From Yoonia sp035117555 (GTDB taxonomy: Bacteria > Pseudomonadota > Alphaproteobacteria > Rhodobacterales > Rhodobacteraceae), in assembly GCF_035117555.1 (NCBI RefSeq), contig NZ_JAYKPK010000005.1, positions 124,001-188,000 of the forward strand: a DNA stretch of 64,000 nt, written 5' to 3'. Below are positions 1 to 8,398 of this stretch, piece after piece. The position numbers and the translations under genes were made by a program. The notes beneath the pieces are model-generated. The model searched no databases. It saw only the letters and a program-made list of their open reading frames with translations, and was not told where the DNA came from. Positions within the stretch are counted from its first letter, which is position 1, and every line of letters begins with the position of its first letter.

Positions 1-56
1 CGGTGGATGTGCTGACGCATTACCGCGTCAGACTGACGGCCAGAGGGGTGGCGTGA
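1..56 (+). CDS. C-terminal end of an ABC transporter permease (partial)
   Basis: Only the last 17 codons are inside the window, reading in frame from the left edge to a TGA at 54-56. The stop overlaps the ATG of the next permease gene (TGATG). The encoded tail is basic and hydrophilic, as expected for the cytoplasmic end of a membrane permease. Nucleoside/BMP-type transporters usually have two adjacent permease genes, so the identification comes from context and not from the 17 residues themselves. Confidence 0.5.
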   Translation, partial: VDVLTHYRVRLTARGVA

Positions 57-970
57 TGGATCTGTCGGCAATCAATCCGATCCTGCTGCTCGCCTCCTTG
101 ATGGTGGCGGCGACGCCGATCCTGCTGGCGGCGATTGGTGAATTGGTGGTCGAGCGTGCGGGCGTGCTCAACCTTGGTGTCGAAGGCATGATGATCACCG
201 GCGCTGTCTGCGGGTTTATCGTGACGATCAATGCCGGATCGCCGATGCTGGGCTTTGCGGGCGCGGCCCTTGGCGGGGCTTTGCTGGCGTTGATCTTTGG
301 CATCTTGACGCAGGTTCTGCTGTCCAACCAGGTCGCGACCGGGCTGGCGCTGACCCTGTTCGGGATCGGCCTCGCCGCGCTCTTGGGCCAAGGCTATATC
401 GGGATCAAGGCACCCGTGATCCCGAAATGGCCGGTGCCGGGGCTGAGCGATCTGCCTTTCATCGGGCCAGTGCTGTTCAACCATGACCCGATTGTCTATC
501 TCGGTATCGCCATTATCGCGGGCACCTGGTGGTTTCTGAAATATAGCCGCGCCGGGCTGATCCTGCGCGCAGTCGGCGAAAACCATGATGCGGCCCATGC
601 TTTGGGCTATCATGTGATCCGTGTCAGACTGCTCGCGATCATGTTCGGCGGCGCCTGTGCGGGGCTTGGCGGTGCGTATCTGAGCCTTGTGCGCGTGCCG
701 CAATGGACCGAAGGCGTGACCGCGGGCGCGGGCTGGATCGCGCTCGCCATCGTGGTTTTTGCCAGCTGGCGGCCATGGCGGCTTTTGCTGGGTGCTTATT
801 TGTTTGGCGGTGTGACCGTCTTGCAGCTTAATCTACAAGCGGCAGGGTCTGCTCTGCCCGTCGCTTATCTTTCCATGGCACCTTATCTGGCAACCATTGT
901 GGTTCTGGTTATGATGCGATCCGGACGGGCACCGGGGTCACTTGCCCAATCGTTCCACGCCTCACGTTAA
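56..970 (+). CDS. ABC transporter permease, nucleoside/BMP (YufQ-like) type
   Basis: This 304-residue polytopic inner-membrane protein has about eight or nine hydrophobic segments. It carries the family hallmark ERAGVLNLGVEGMM near residues 34-47 and the cytoplasmic coupling loop AVGENHDAAHALG near 180-193 that contacts the ATPase. The family (branched-chain amino acid/ribose-type permeases) pairs with BMP lipoprotein-like binding proteins to import nucleosides or related ligands. The ATG at 56 overlaps the stop of the preceding permease; a GTG at 53 is also possible. The binding protein follows 27 bases downstream, so the three are one operon. The exact substrate cannot be read from the sequence. 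Confidence 0.85.
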   Translation: MDLSAINPILLLASLMVAATPILLAAIGELVVERAGVLNLGVEGMMITGAVCGFIVTINAGSPMLGFAGAALGGALLALIFGILTQVLLSNQVATGLALTLFGIGLAALLGQGYIGIKAPVIPKWPVPGLSDLPFIGPVLFNHDPIVYLGIAIIAGTWWFLKYSRAGLILRAVGENHDAAHALGYHVIRVRLLAIMFGGACAGLGGAYLSLVRVPQWTEGVTAGAGWIALAIVVFASWRPWRLLLGAYLFGGVTVLQLNLQAAGSALPVAYLSMAPYLATIVVLVMMRSGRAPGSLAQSFHASR

Positions 971-997
971 GGCTTATCGACCACCAAGGGGATTATT

Positions 998-2074
998 ATG
1001 ACACTCAAAACATTACTTGCAGGCACCGGCATCGCTGTGGCGCTGGCCACCGGCGCTTTTGCGCAGGACGACCCGACGACGGTCGGTTTCATCTATGTTG
1101 GCCCCGTCGGCGACGGCGGCTGGACTTACGAACATGATCAGGCGCGCCAAGCAGTCGAAGAGCATTTCGGCGATGCCGTCGAAACTGTCTATGTCGAAAG
1201 CGTGCCGGAAGGCCCCGATGCCGAACGCGCCATCACATCCATGGCGCTGCAAGGCGCTGATCTGATCTTTACCACATCCTTTGGCTTCATGGATGCGACG
1301 GTCAATGTCGCCGAACGGTTCCCCAATGTGAAATTCGAACATGCGACCGGCTATAAGACCGCTGAAAACGTGTCGGTCTATAATGCGCGTTTCTATGAAG
1401 GGCGCGCCATCCAAGGTCATATCGCGGGCCAGATGACCGAGAGCAATATCATCGGCTATATCGGCTCCTACCCGATCCCCGAAGTGGTCCAAGGCATCAA
1501 CTCTGCCTTCCTTCACGCGCGCGCGGTGAACCCCGATGTCGAATTCCGCATCGTCTGGGCCTATACATGGTTCGATCCCGCGAAAGAGGCTGAAGCCGCC
1601 TCTGTCCTGATCGAACAGGGCGCAGATGTGATCCTGCAACATACTGATTCCACCGCACCGCAAGCGGCAGCACAGGCGGCCGGCGATGTTGTGACCTTTG
1701 GTCAGGCATCGGATATGGCAGAATTCGCGCCCTTCCCGCGTGTCTCCTCGATCATCGACAATTGGGCACCTTACTACATCGAACGCACGCAGGCTGTGAT
1801 CGACGGGACTTGGGAAACCAGCGATGTCTGGCACGGCATCCCCGAGGGCATGGTCGGCATCGGTGAGATCACCGATGCGGTGCCTGCCGAGGTGAAAGCC
1901 TCTGCCGAAGAGATGATCGCGGCGATTGATGCTGGCGAATACCATCCCTTCACCGGGCCGATCAATTATCAGGACGGGACGGTCTGGCTGGAAGACGGCG
2001 AGGTCGCCGACGACGCCACATTGCTTGGCATGAACTTCTTCGTCGAAGGTATTGTGGGCGACATTCCGCAATAA
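998..2074 (+). CDS. BMP family ABC transporter substrate-binding protein
   Basis: The 358-residue protein has a cleavable signal peptide (hydrophobic core at residues 5-20, cleavage after AFA near 22) and then the Bmp/PF02608 fold. The start of the mature domain, VGFIYVGPVGDGGWTYEHD, is typical, with the Asp and Trp that contact the ligand. Unlike the spirochaete and Firmicute members it lacks a lipobox, so it should be a soluble periplasmic protein. It is the last gene of the transporter operon and is followed by a terminator. The family binds nucleosides, purines or autoinducer-like ligands; this one is unassigned. Confidence 0.88.
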   Translation: MTLKTLLAGTGIAVALATGAFAQDDPTTVGFIYVGPVGDGGWTYEHDQARQAVEEHFGDAVETVYVESVPEGPDAERAITSMALQGADLIFTTSFGFMDATVNVAERFPNVKFEHATGYKTAENVSVYNARFYEGRAIQGHIAGQMTESNIIGYIGSYPIPEVVQGINSAFLHARAVNPDVEFRIVWAYTWFDPAKEAEAASVLIEQGADVILQHTDSTAPQAAAQAAGDVVTFGQASDMAEFAPFPRVSSIIDNWAPYYIERTQAVIDGTWETSDVWHGIPEGMVGIGEITDAVPAEVKASAEEMIAAIDAGEYHPFTGPINYQDGTVWLEDGEVADDATLLGMNFFVEGIVGDIPQ

Positions 2075-2091
2075 ACGATCTGACATGATGG

Positions 2092-2120
2092 AAAGGCCCC
2101 GCAATCTGCGGGGCCTTTCT
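2092..2120. terminator. Bidirectional intrinsic terminator
   Basis: AAAGGCCCCGC and GCGGGGCCTTT form an 11-bp stem around a four-base loop, with T-rich sequence on the plus side and A-rich sequence on the left. It sits between two convergent genes (binding protein at left, AgcS at right) and can serve both. Confidence 0.85.
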
Positions 2121-2124
2121 TGTT

Positions 2125-3675
2125 TTAGATCTTGGTCTTGATGATCGCGCCAGACCGCAGACGGGTGCGATAGCTGTGCAACTCACGCTTCACGATCGGC
2201 ATCAGGAAATAGAGCGCGATGATATTCACAATCGCCATCGAGAACAGCATCGCATCCGAAAAGTCGATCACCGGCCCAAGGCTGGCCGCCGAACCGATCA
2301 CGATGAACACACAGAAGATGATCTTGAAGATCAGCTCTTTCATCGCACCTTCGCCGAACAGATAGGTCCAGGCCTTCAGCCCGTAGTAAGACCAACTGAT
2401 CATGGTGGAAAAGGCGAACAGCACCACAGCCACCATCAACAGGATCGGGAACCACGAAAACGCCGTGGCATAGGCTGCCGAGGTCAGGGCCACACCGCTG
2501 ACATCGCCTGCCGTCGTGATCTGGCCCAATTCGGCGTTCCAGATATACAGCCCGGTTTCAGGGTCCTGCGCCAGCACGCCGCTGATCACGATCACCAATG
2601 CGGTCATGGTACAGATCACGACCGTGTCGATGAAAGGTTCCAGCAAGGCGACATAGCCTTCGCTGACAGGCTCCTTCGTGCGCACAGCAGAGTGGGCGAT
2701 AGCAGCAGAACCGATCCCCGCCTCGTTCGAAAACGCCGCGCGCCGGAAGCCTTGGATCAAAGCGCCGGTAAAGCCGCCGACAATGCCAAGCCCGGTAAAG
2801 GCCCCGACAAATATCTGTCCAAAAGCCCACATGATCTGATCATAGTTGATCAACAGGATCATGATCGACACTAAGACGTAGAAAATGCCCATAAACGGCA
2901 CGATTTTACTGGTCACGCGCGCGATGGATTGCAGTCCGCCTGCGATCACCGCAAAGGTCAGCAGCGCAAGCACCACGCCGGTAATCCAGCCCGGATAATC
3001 CCCGACGACATTTGCAATCTGCGCATGAGCCTGATTGGCCTGAAACATATTACCGCCGCCCAAAGCGCCCAGAATGGTGAAGATCGAAAACACCACCGCC
3101 ATGGCCCCACCCAAAGGCAGGCCCCGTTCCTTGAACCCTTTGACCATGTAATACATCGGCCCGCCGGAGACAGAACCGTCAGGATATTCATTGCGGTATT
3201 TCACACCCAAGGTGCATTCGGTGAACTTCGTTGCCATGCCAAACAGGCCCGCGACAATCATCCAGAACGTCGCCCCTGCCCCGCCGATGCTGACAGCGAC
3301 CGCGACGCCTGCGATATTGCCAAGACCGACCGTGCCGGACAAGGCTGTTGCCAGCGCCTGAAAATGGCTGACCTCCCCCGCGTCATTCGGGTCTGAATAA
3401 TCACCTTTCACAAGCTTGATCGAATGGACAAATCCGCTGAACTGGATCGCACCGAAGTAAATTGTAAAGACCAGCGCGCCGACCACCAACCACAGGGCGA
3501 TCCATGAAAAATCCGTTCCTGGAAACGGCGCAAAAATAAATGACACATACCAACCGGTATAATCGGCAAAGATCGTGTTGATCCGCTGGTCCAGACCGAC
3601 AGCCTCTTGCGCAGTGGCCATTGCAGGCAGGAAAAAGGCGATCAGCGCCGCCACGATGTAATTGACTTTCGACAT
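2125..3675 (-). CDS. Sodium:alanine (amino acid) symporter, AgcS family
   Basis: This 516-residue inner-membrane protein has roughly ten to eleven membrane segments and the signature GTVGLGNIAGVAVA near residues 100-113, characteristic of AgcS/AlsT Na+- or H+-coupled alanine/glycine symporters. The first 27 residues look like a cleavable signal (ending ATAQ), a known feature in proteobacterial members. The ATG at 3675 is preferred over an in-frame ATG at 3690 because GAGGGG lies 8 bases before it. A universal stress protein gene ends 11 bases upstream, so the two are co-transcribed, suggesting stress-linked control of amino-acid uptake. Confidence 0.88.
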   Translation of the reverse strand: MSKVNYIVAALIAFFLPAMATAQEAVGLDQRINTIFADYTGWYVSFIFAPFPGTDFSWIALWLVVGALVFTIYFGAIQFSGFVHSIKLVKGDYSDPNDAGEVSHFQALATALSGTVGLGNIAGVAVAVSIGGAGATFWMIVAGLFGMATKFTECTLGVKYRNEYPDGSVSGGPMYYMVKGFKERGLPLGGAMAVVFSIFTILGALGGGNMFQANQAHAQIANVVGDYPGWITGVVLALLTFAVIAGGLQSIARVTSKIVPFMGIFYVLVSIMILLINYDQIMWAFGQIFVGAFTGLGIVGGFTGALIQGFRRAAFSNEAGIGSAAIAHSAVRTKEPVSEGYVALLEPFIDTVVICTMTALVIVISGVLAQDPETGLYIWNAELGQITTAGDVSGVALTSAAYATAFSWFPILLMVAVVLFAFSTMISWSYYGLKAWTYLFGEGAMKELIFKIIFCVFIVIGSAASLGPVIDFSDAMLFSMAIVNIIALYFLMPIVKRELHSYRTRLRSGAIIKTKI

Positions 3676-3686
3676 GATGTTTCCCC

Positions 3687-4127
3687 TCATGGAATGATCG
3701 TGACAGGCACAGAGGACGCGGCAGCCAATCGGCCAGCGACGCCGCCGAAGATGCGCGCCTTCAAGCCCCGCGCGCCGACCCGGCCAATGATGATCTGCTT
3801 GGCGGCCTTTTCACGGGCCAGACTGTCCAGAATCTCGGCTGCATCGCCGTGGCGCACCACGCCTTCGATGTCGAAACCTTCTGCCTTTGTCATGGTCAGT
3901 GACGGGTCAAGGACACGTTCCCGCGCCATCGCGATTTCCGCTTCACGGCGCTGGTGCCGCTTGGCGTTTTCCTCGGCGGTCTGAAAGGCGAAGGGCGACC
4001 ATTCGATGACGTAACATATGATGATGGCGCAATCGCCATCGGCCTTGGCGCGGTCCTTGGCAAAGGCTAACGCACGCGCCCCCGCCTCTGACCCGTCAAG
4101 GCCGACGATAAAGGTAGTCTTTTCCAT
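3687..4127 (-). CDS. Universal stress protein (UspA family)
   Basis: The 146-residue single-domain Usp begins with the beta-strand/first loop FIVGLDGSEAG and ends with the nucleotide-binding segment GRVGARGLKARIFGG followed by SSVPVTII, matching the usual G-x2-G-x9-G pattern. ATP-binding Usp proteins have a Ser/Thr after the last Gly; here it is Gly, so nucleotide binding is uncertain. The ATG at 4127 follows GGGGA at a normal distance; longer in-frame starts have no ribosome site. It leads the operon with the AgcS transporter. Confidence 0.85.
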   Translation of the reverse strand: MEKTTFIVGLDGSEAGARALAFAKDRAKADGDCAIIICYVIEWSPFAFQTAEENAKRHQRREAEIAMARERVLDPSLTMTKAEGFDIEGVVRHGDAAEILDSLAREKAAKQIIIGRVGARGLKARIFGGVAGRLAAASSVPVTIIP

Positions 4128-4441
4128 GTTTGTTTCCCCGTTTGTTATTGAACCGGATCGGAATGCACGGTCGTCCGCACTTGCAGGTTCTGTTGCCTGC
4201 ATCCTTGCAACCATAAGGGATTTTGCGATTATGCATCACAAAAACTGATCCTTGTTTGATTTTCAGGAAATCCGATGAGAATCATGGCGAAAAACGGCCT
4301 GATCGCGTCACAGGTCGCCGTGATTCAGCGATTTTTTCTTCTGGTCGCCCCGCGTATACTGATCAGCAAGACCGATTGCCCCCGGCGCGTCGTTCCGATA
4401 TCGACGTGTTCAATCCAGACCTGACAAAGCGGAGCAGCCCA

Positions 4442-6097
4442 ATGGCAGCCTATCAATTCGTCTATTTCATGGACGGCGTGTCCAAGACCTATCCCGGCGG
4501 CAAAAAGGTGTTCGAGAACATCCGCCTGAATTTCCTGCCCGGCGTGAAAATCGGCGTCGTCGGTGTGAACGGCACCGGTAAATCCACCCTGATGCGGATC
4601 ATGGCCGGTCAGGACAAGGATTTCGCGGGCGAGGCTTGGGCCGCTGAGGGCGCGCGCGTCGGCTACCTGCCGCAGGAACCCGAACTCGACCCTGCCCTGA
4701 CAGTGCGTGAAAACGTCATGCTGGGTGTGGCGGGTAAAAAGGCCATTCTCGACCGCTATAACGAAGTGGCGATGAATTACTCCGAAGAAACCGCCGATGA
4801 AATGGCCGCCCTTCAGGATGAAATCGACGCGCAGAACCTGTGGGATCTGGACGCGCAGATCGACATCAGCATGGAGGCGTTGCGCTGCCCCCCGGACGAT
4901 GCCGATGTGACCACCCTGTCTGGCGGTGAAAAGCGCCGCGTTGCCTTGTGCAAGCTGCTGCTCGAAGCGCCCGACATGCTGCTGCTGGACGAGCCGACCA
5001 ACCATTTGGACGCCGAAACCATCGCCTGGCTGCAACAGCATCTGATCGATTACAAAGGCACGATCCTGATCGTCACCCACGACCGCTATTTCCTCGATGC
5101 GATTACCAGCTGGATTCTGGAACTCGACCGTGGCTCCGGCATCCCGCATGAAGGCAATTATTCCAGCTGGCTGGAGGCCAAGGCCAAACGGCTTGAACGC
5201 GAAGCCAAGGATGACAAATCCAAGCAACGCACATTGGAACGCGAACTCGAATGGATGCGGCAAGGCGCCAAGGCCCGGCAGGCGAAATCCAAGGCACGGA
5301 TCAGCGCCTATAACGATCTGGCCAACCAGTCTGAGCGTGAAAAGATGGGCCGGGCGCAGATCATCATCCCGAACGGTCCGCGTCTGGGCAACAAAGTGAT
5401 CGAGGTGGCGAATCTCAAAAAGGCGATGGGCGATAAGCTGCTGGTCGAAAACCTCAGCTTTGATCTGCCGCCCGGCGGGATCGTCGGCGTGATCGGGCCG
5501 AACGGTGCCGGTAAATCGACGCTGTTTTCGATGCTGACCGGACAGGCCCAGCCGGATGAAGGCACCGTCGAATACGGCGATACCGTCAAACTGTCCTATG
5601 TCGACCAGTCCCGCGACGCGCTGAACCCCGATGCAACCGTCTGGGAAGAGATTACTGGCGGTGCGGAAATCATCATGCTGGGCGATGCGCAGATGAACAG
5701 CCGCGCCTATTGTTCGGCCTTCAACTTCAAAGGTGGCGATCAACAAAAAAAGGTCGGCCTGCTGTCAGGCGGTGAGCGCAACCGAGTGCATATGGCCAAG
5801 CTGTTGAAATCAGGCGGTAATGTGCTACTCCTCGATGAGCCGACCAACGATCTGGACGTTGAAACGCTGCGCGCGCTGGAAGATGCCTTGGTCGATTTCG
5901 CTGGCTGCGCCGTGGTGATCTCGCACGACCGTTTCTTCCTTGACCGCATCTGCACGCATATCCTTGCCTTCGAAGGCGACGCGCACGTAGAGTGGTTTCA
6001 AGGTGGTTTCACCGATTATGAAGAAGACAAAAAGTCCCGCCTGGGTGCCGACGCGCTGGAACCCAAGCGGATGAAACACAAGAAATTCGTCCGCTGA
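4442..6097 (+). CDS. ettA: Energy-dependent translational throttle protein EttA (ABC-F ATPase)
   Basis: This 551-residue cytosolic protein has two ABC domains and no membrane part. Domain 1 has Walker A GVNGTGKST (41-49), signature LSGGEKRRVALCKLL and Walker B MLLLDEPTNHLD. Domain 2 has GVIGPNGAGKST, LSGGERNRVHMAKLL and LLLDEPTNDLD. Between them is the basic, helical linker (about 240-320) that enters the ribosomal E site. The arm insert in domain 1 and the total length match EttA (about 555) and not Uup or YheS. EttA gates the first steps of elongation according to ATP/ADP ratio. The ATG at 4442 starts the conserved MAAYQFVYFMDGVSK N-terminus; upstream in-frame codons are not protein-like. 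Confidence 0.93.
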   Translation: MAAYQFVYFMDGVSKTYPGGKKVFENIRLNFLPGVKIGVVGVNGTGKSTLMRIMAGQDKDFAGEAWAAEGARVGYLPQEPELDPALTVRENVMLGVAGKKAILDRYNEVAMNYSEETADEMAALQDEIDAQNLWDLDAQIDISMEALRCPPDDADVTTLSGGEKRRVALCKLLLEAPDMLLLDEPTNHLDAETIAWLQQHLIDYKGTILIVTHDRYFLDAITSWILELDRGSGIPHEGNYSSWLEAKAKRLEREAKDDKSKQRTLERELEWMRQGAKARQAKSKARISAYNDLANQSEREKMGRAQIIIPNGPRLGNKVIEVANLKKAMGDKLLVENLSFDLPPGGIVGVIGPNGAGKSTLFSMLTGQAQPDEGTVEYGDTVKLSYVDQSRDALNPDATVWEEITGGAEIIMLGDAQMNSRAYCSAFNFKGGDQQKKVGLLSGGERNRVHMAKLLKSGGNVLLLDEPTNDLDVETLRALEDALVDFAGCAVVISHDRFFLDRICTHILAFEGDAHVEWFQGGFTDYEEDKKSRLGADALEPKRMKHKKFVR

Positions 6098-6217
6098 AAC
6101 GGGCCGTTTCACCTGCCGGTCGGTGCGTTGCAGAAGGCACCGACCGCAGGGTTCTAAAGTTTTGCTTGATTTGTGACAGGCTTTCCGTCATGTTGGTCCG
6201 GCAAACGTTATTCTTTT

Positions 6218-6281
6218 CGACCCACTGTTCTCCTTTCGGCTACAGTCCCTCGATCAAGTTCTGACTAAGCCAAGCTGCCGC
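6218..6281 (+). promoter_or_regulatory. Conserved 5' leader element of the first cold-shock gene
   Basis: The segment is closely repeated at 6665-6726 before the second cold-shock gene, at nearly the same distance from the start codon (98 against 97 bases). Shared blocks are ACTGT, CTCCTTTCGGC, AGTC, TCGATC, TGAC and AGCC. ACTGT can pair with ACAGT to make a small hairpin whose loop shows CTCCTTTC, complementary to the AAGGA ribosome site. This is read from the sequence; the regulatory role is inferred. Confidence 0.55.
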
Positions 6282-6315
6282 AATCTCGTGGGCAGCACTA
6301 TGAAGGAAAAATACG

Positions 6316-6522
6316 ATGGCCAATGGCACCGTAAAGTGGTTCAACGCAACTAAAGGCTTCGGCTTTATCGCTCCCGAAGGTGGATCCAAGGACGTTTTCG
6401 TCCACATCTCCGCTGTTGAGCGTTCCGGCCTGACTGGCCTGAAAGATGACCAGAAGGTCACTTTCGACATCGAATCCGGCCGTGATGGCCGCGAATCTGC
6501 GATCAATCTCGCACTCGCATAA
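6316..6522 (+). CDS. Cold-shock protein (CspA family)
   Basis: The 68-residue single cold-shock domain is a small OB-fold that binds single-stranded RNA/DNA. RNP1 is KGFGFI (residues 14-19) and RNP2 is VFVHIS (28-33). It acts as an RNA chaperone and transcription antiterminator. The ATG lies 9 bases after GAAGGA. It is monocistronic with its own terminator at 6541. A second, closely similar copy lies 240 bases downstream, so the pair is a tandem duplication that kept its leader. Confidence 0.95.
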   Translation: MANGTVKWFNATKGFGFIAPEGGSKDVFVHISAVERSGLTGLKDDQKVTFDIESGRDGRESAINLALA

Positions 6523-6540
6523 GCGATAGTATTCGAAAGA

Positions 6541-6571
6541 ACGGCGCGCATATCCTGCGCGCCGTTTTTTT
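6541..6571 (+). terminator. Intrinsic terminator of the first cold-shock gene
   Basis: ACGGCGCGC and GCGCGCCGT form a 9-bp stem followed by a run of seven T. Confidence 0.9.
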
Positions 6572-6664
6572 ATGCGCGCTGTCCTGCCGGATACAGCACC
6601 CTGTTCGGAAAATTCATTGATTTTATAGCGAATCGTGGCAACATCACGATGCGACGGCAATAAA

Positions 6665-6726
6665 TCGACCACTGTCTCCTTTCGGCCCAGTCATTCGATC
6701 TTACTTTGACCGAGCCGGTCCGCTGC
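6665..6726 (+). promoter_or_regulatory. Conserved 5' leader element of the second cold-shock gene
   Basis: This is the second copy of the element at 6218-6281. The small hairpin is kept (ACTG with CAGT) and so is the CTCCTTTCGGC loop, while the flanking DNA has diverged. Conservation of the element and its spacing argues for a function in the leader RNA and not only in the promoter. Confidence 0.55.
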
Positions 6727-6761
6727 ATAAAGCGAGCGGAAAAGATAGGAAAGACAAGGAC

Positions 6762-6971
6762 ATGGCTTCAGGCACTGTCAAATGGTTCAACACCACTAAA
6801 GGTTACGGCTTTATCGCGCCCGATGGCGGCGCAAAGGATGTGTTCGTGCATATCTCGGCAGTCGAACGCTCCGGCCTGACCGGGTTGAAGGACAACCAGA
6901 AGGTCAATTTCGACATCGAAAACAGCCGTGATGGGCGCGAAAGCGCTGTGAACCTGACACTGGCCGACTAA
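6762..6971 (+). CDS. Cold-shock protein (CspA family), second copy
   Basis: The 69-residue cold-shock domain has RNP1 KGYGFI and RNP2 VFVHIS and is about 85% identical to the protein at 6316. AAGGA is only one base before the ATG and an alternative AGGA lies 11 bases before it, so initiation may be weak or regulated. It has its own leader element and possible short hairpins downstream (around 6990-7015) without a clear T-run. Confidence 0.95.
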   Translation: MASGTVKWFNTTKGYGFIAPDGGAKDVFVHISAVERSGLTGLKDNQKVNFDIENSRDGRESAVNLTLAD

Positions 6972-7023
6972 TCCCGGCCAAGCAGGCAATGATCAGGCTT
7001 CCGGCTGATCCCAGCCGGTGGCC

Positions 7024-7710
7024 CTATTGCGTGACGCCGACGATCACATCCAGGACCATCGGCCCGATCGCGGCCACGATCATCTGCACCCCTTCGGCGC
7101 TGGGATGAATGCCATCCGCCTGCATGAACTGGCGCATCGCACTTTGGGTTTCGCCTTCAGCGCGCAAAGCGGCGAACATATCGGGATAAAGCGGAATGCC
7201 ATATTCCGCCGCCAGATCGACATACATACCTTCGAAATCACGTTTATATTCAGGGCCGTAATTCGTCCCGACCGCCAGCCCGACTAGCAGCATATCGACA
7301 CCTGCCTCTTGCCCCGCCGCCAAAATCGCATCCAGATTGGCGCGACTGACCGCCGGATCAAGCCCGCGCAGATAATCATTGCCGCCCAAGGCCACGATCA
7401 TCGCATCGACATCCGGCGTCAGGGTCCAATCGACCCGCGACAACCCGCCGGCTGTGGTATCGCCCGACACACCCGCATTCACGATTGTGACATCCGCGCC
7501 CTGATCCCGCATCCATGTTTCCAGTTGCGGCACAAACCCCTGCGCCTGATCCAACCCGTAACCCGCTGTCAGACTGTCACCCAAAGCGGCAATCGTCACA
7601 GTTTCGGCATGTGCGGCTGTCATGGTCAGCAAAACCGCCCCGCTCAGGTTGCGCATCCCGCGCAATGCCCCATATCCAGACCTGACCCCGCGACCAAAGG
7701 CTGCATGCAT
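7024..7710 (-). CDS. Arylesterase / TesA-like GDSL hydrolase, secreted
   Basis: The 228-residue SGNH hydrolase shows block I ALGDSLTAGYG (nucleophile Ser), block III GGND and block V DGIHPS (catalytic Asp/His). The N-terminus is an Arg-rich region followed by a hydrophobic stretch ending AAHA, i.e. a signal peptide to the periplasm. The family hydrolyses thioesters, aryl esters or lysophospholipids. The start is uncertain: ATG at 7710 overlaps the start of the divergent ABC gene head to head; ATG at 7656 gives 210 residues and a tighter signal peptide. The gene arrangement esterase/ABC ATPase/large permease is the same as the tesA-ybbA-ybbP locus of other proteobacteria. Confidence 0.87.
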   Translation of the reverse strand: MHAAFGRGVRSGYGALRGMRNLSGAVLLTMTAAHAETVTIAALGDSLTAGYGLDQAQGFVPQLETWMRDQGADVTIVNAGVSGDTTAGGLSRVDWTLTPDVDAMIVALGGNDYLRGLDPAVSRANLDAILAAGQEAGVDMLLVGLAVGTNYGPEYKRDFEGMYVDLAAEYGIPLYPDMFAALRAEGETQSAMRQFMQADGIHPSAEGVQMIVAAIGPMVLDVIVGVTQ

Positions 7711-8398
7711 GACCGACCCTGTTCTGACGATCACCGACGCCAATTTATCCTTGGATGGCAATGCAGGCAGGGTGGATATTCTGCATGACATTTCGCTGAC
7801 TGTTGCGAAAGGCGAAACGCTGGGTCTGGTCGGGCCGAGTGGATCGGGCAAATCATCTCTCCTGATGTTGATGGGCGGGCTGGAACAGGCAACATCGGGG
7901 CGGATCATGGCTCTTGGCCAGGATCTGACAGCGATGAACGAAGACCAGCTTGCGCGCTTTCGTAGGGATCATATGGGGGTGGTGTTTCAATCTTTCCACC
8001 TGATCCCGACAATGACCGCGCTGGAAAACGTCGCAACGCCGCTGGAACTCGCCGGTCACCGCGATGCGTTTACCCGGGCTGAGGCGGAATTGCGCGCCGT
8101 GGGTCTGGGTGATCGGATAAACCATTACCCCAGCCAGATGTCGGGTGGCGAGCAGCAGCGTGTGGCGCTCGCCCGCGCCTCTGCCCCGCGCCCGCAGATC
8201 CTGCTCGCGGATGAACCAACCGGCAATCTGGACGCGACCAATGGCGCGGCGATCATCGACATGCTGTTCGATCTGCGCGACCGGCATGGCGCGACGCTGA
8301 TCATGGTGACCCATGCGGCCGAACTAGCCGCGCGTTGTGACCGCACTGTGCATCTGCGCGATGGCAGGATCGAAACTTTGGCAAAGGCTGCGGAATGA
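7709..8398 (+). CDS. ABC transporter ATP-binding protein (YbbA/LolD-like)
   Basis: This 229-residue ATPase of the MacB/LolD type has Walker A GPSGSGKSS (near 49-57), signature MSGGEQQRVALARA and Walker B ILLADEPTGNLD. Its partner is the FtsX-domain permease starting inside its last codon (ATGA overlap at 8395). YbbA/YbbP-type complexes are thought to move lipidic or hydrophobic molecules out of the inner membrane, together with the periplasmic esterase encoded divergently. The ATG at 7709 begins the conserved reading; longer in-frame extension overlaps the esterase and is unlikely. Confidence 0.9.
   Translation: MTDPVLTITDANLSLDGNAGRVDILHDISLTVAKGETLGLVGPSGSGKSSLLMLMGGLEQATSGRIMALGQDLTAMNEDQLARFRRDHMGVVFQSFHLIPTMTALENVATPLELAGHRDAFTRAEAELRAVGLGDRINHYPSQMSGGEQQRVALARASAPRPQILLADEPTGNLDATNGAAIIDMLFDLRDRHGATLIMVTHAAELAARCDRTVHLRDGRIETLAKAAE

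Noticed and set aside
1013..2104. Long open frame on the minus strand over the BMP binding-protein gene
   Set aside because: It is a shadow of the real gene: rich in His, Arg, Asp and Gly, no domain and no ribosome site. The plus-strand frame has a signal peptide and a known fold.
4325..5746. 473-codon minus-strand frame opposite ettA
   Set aside because: The plus strand has all ABC-F motifs in order; the antisense frame has none.
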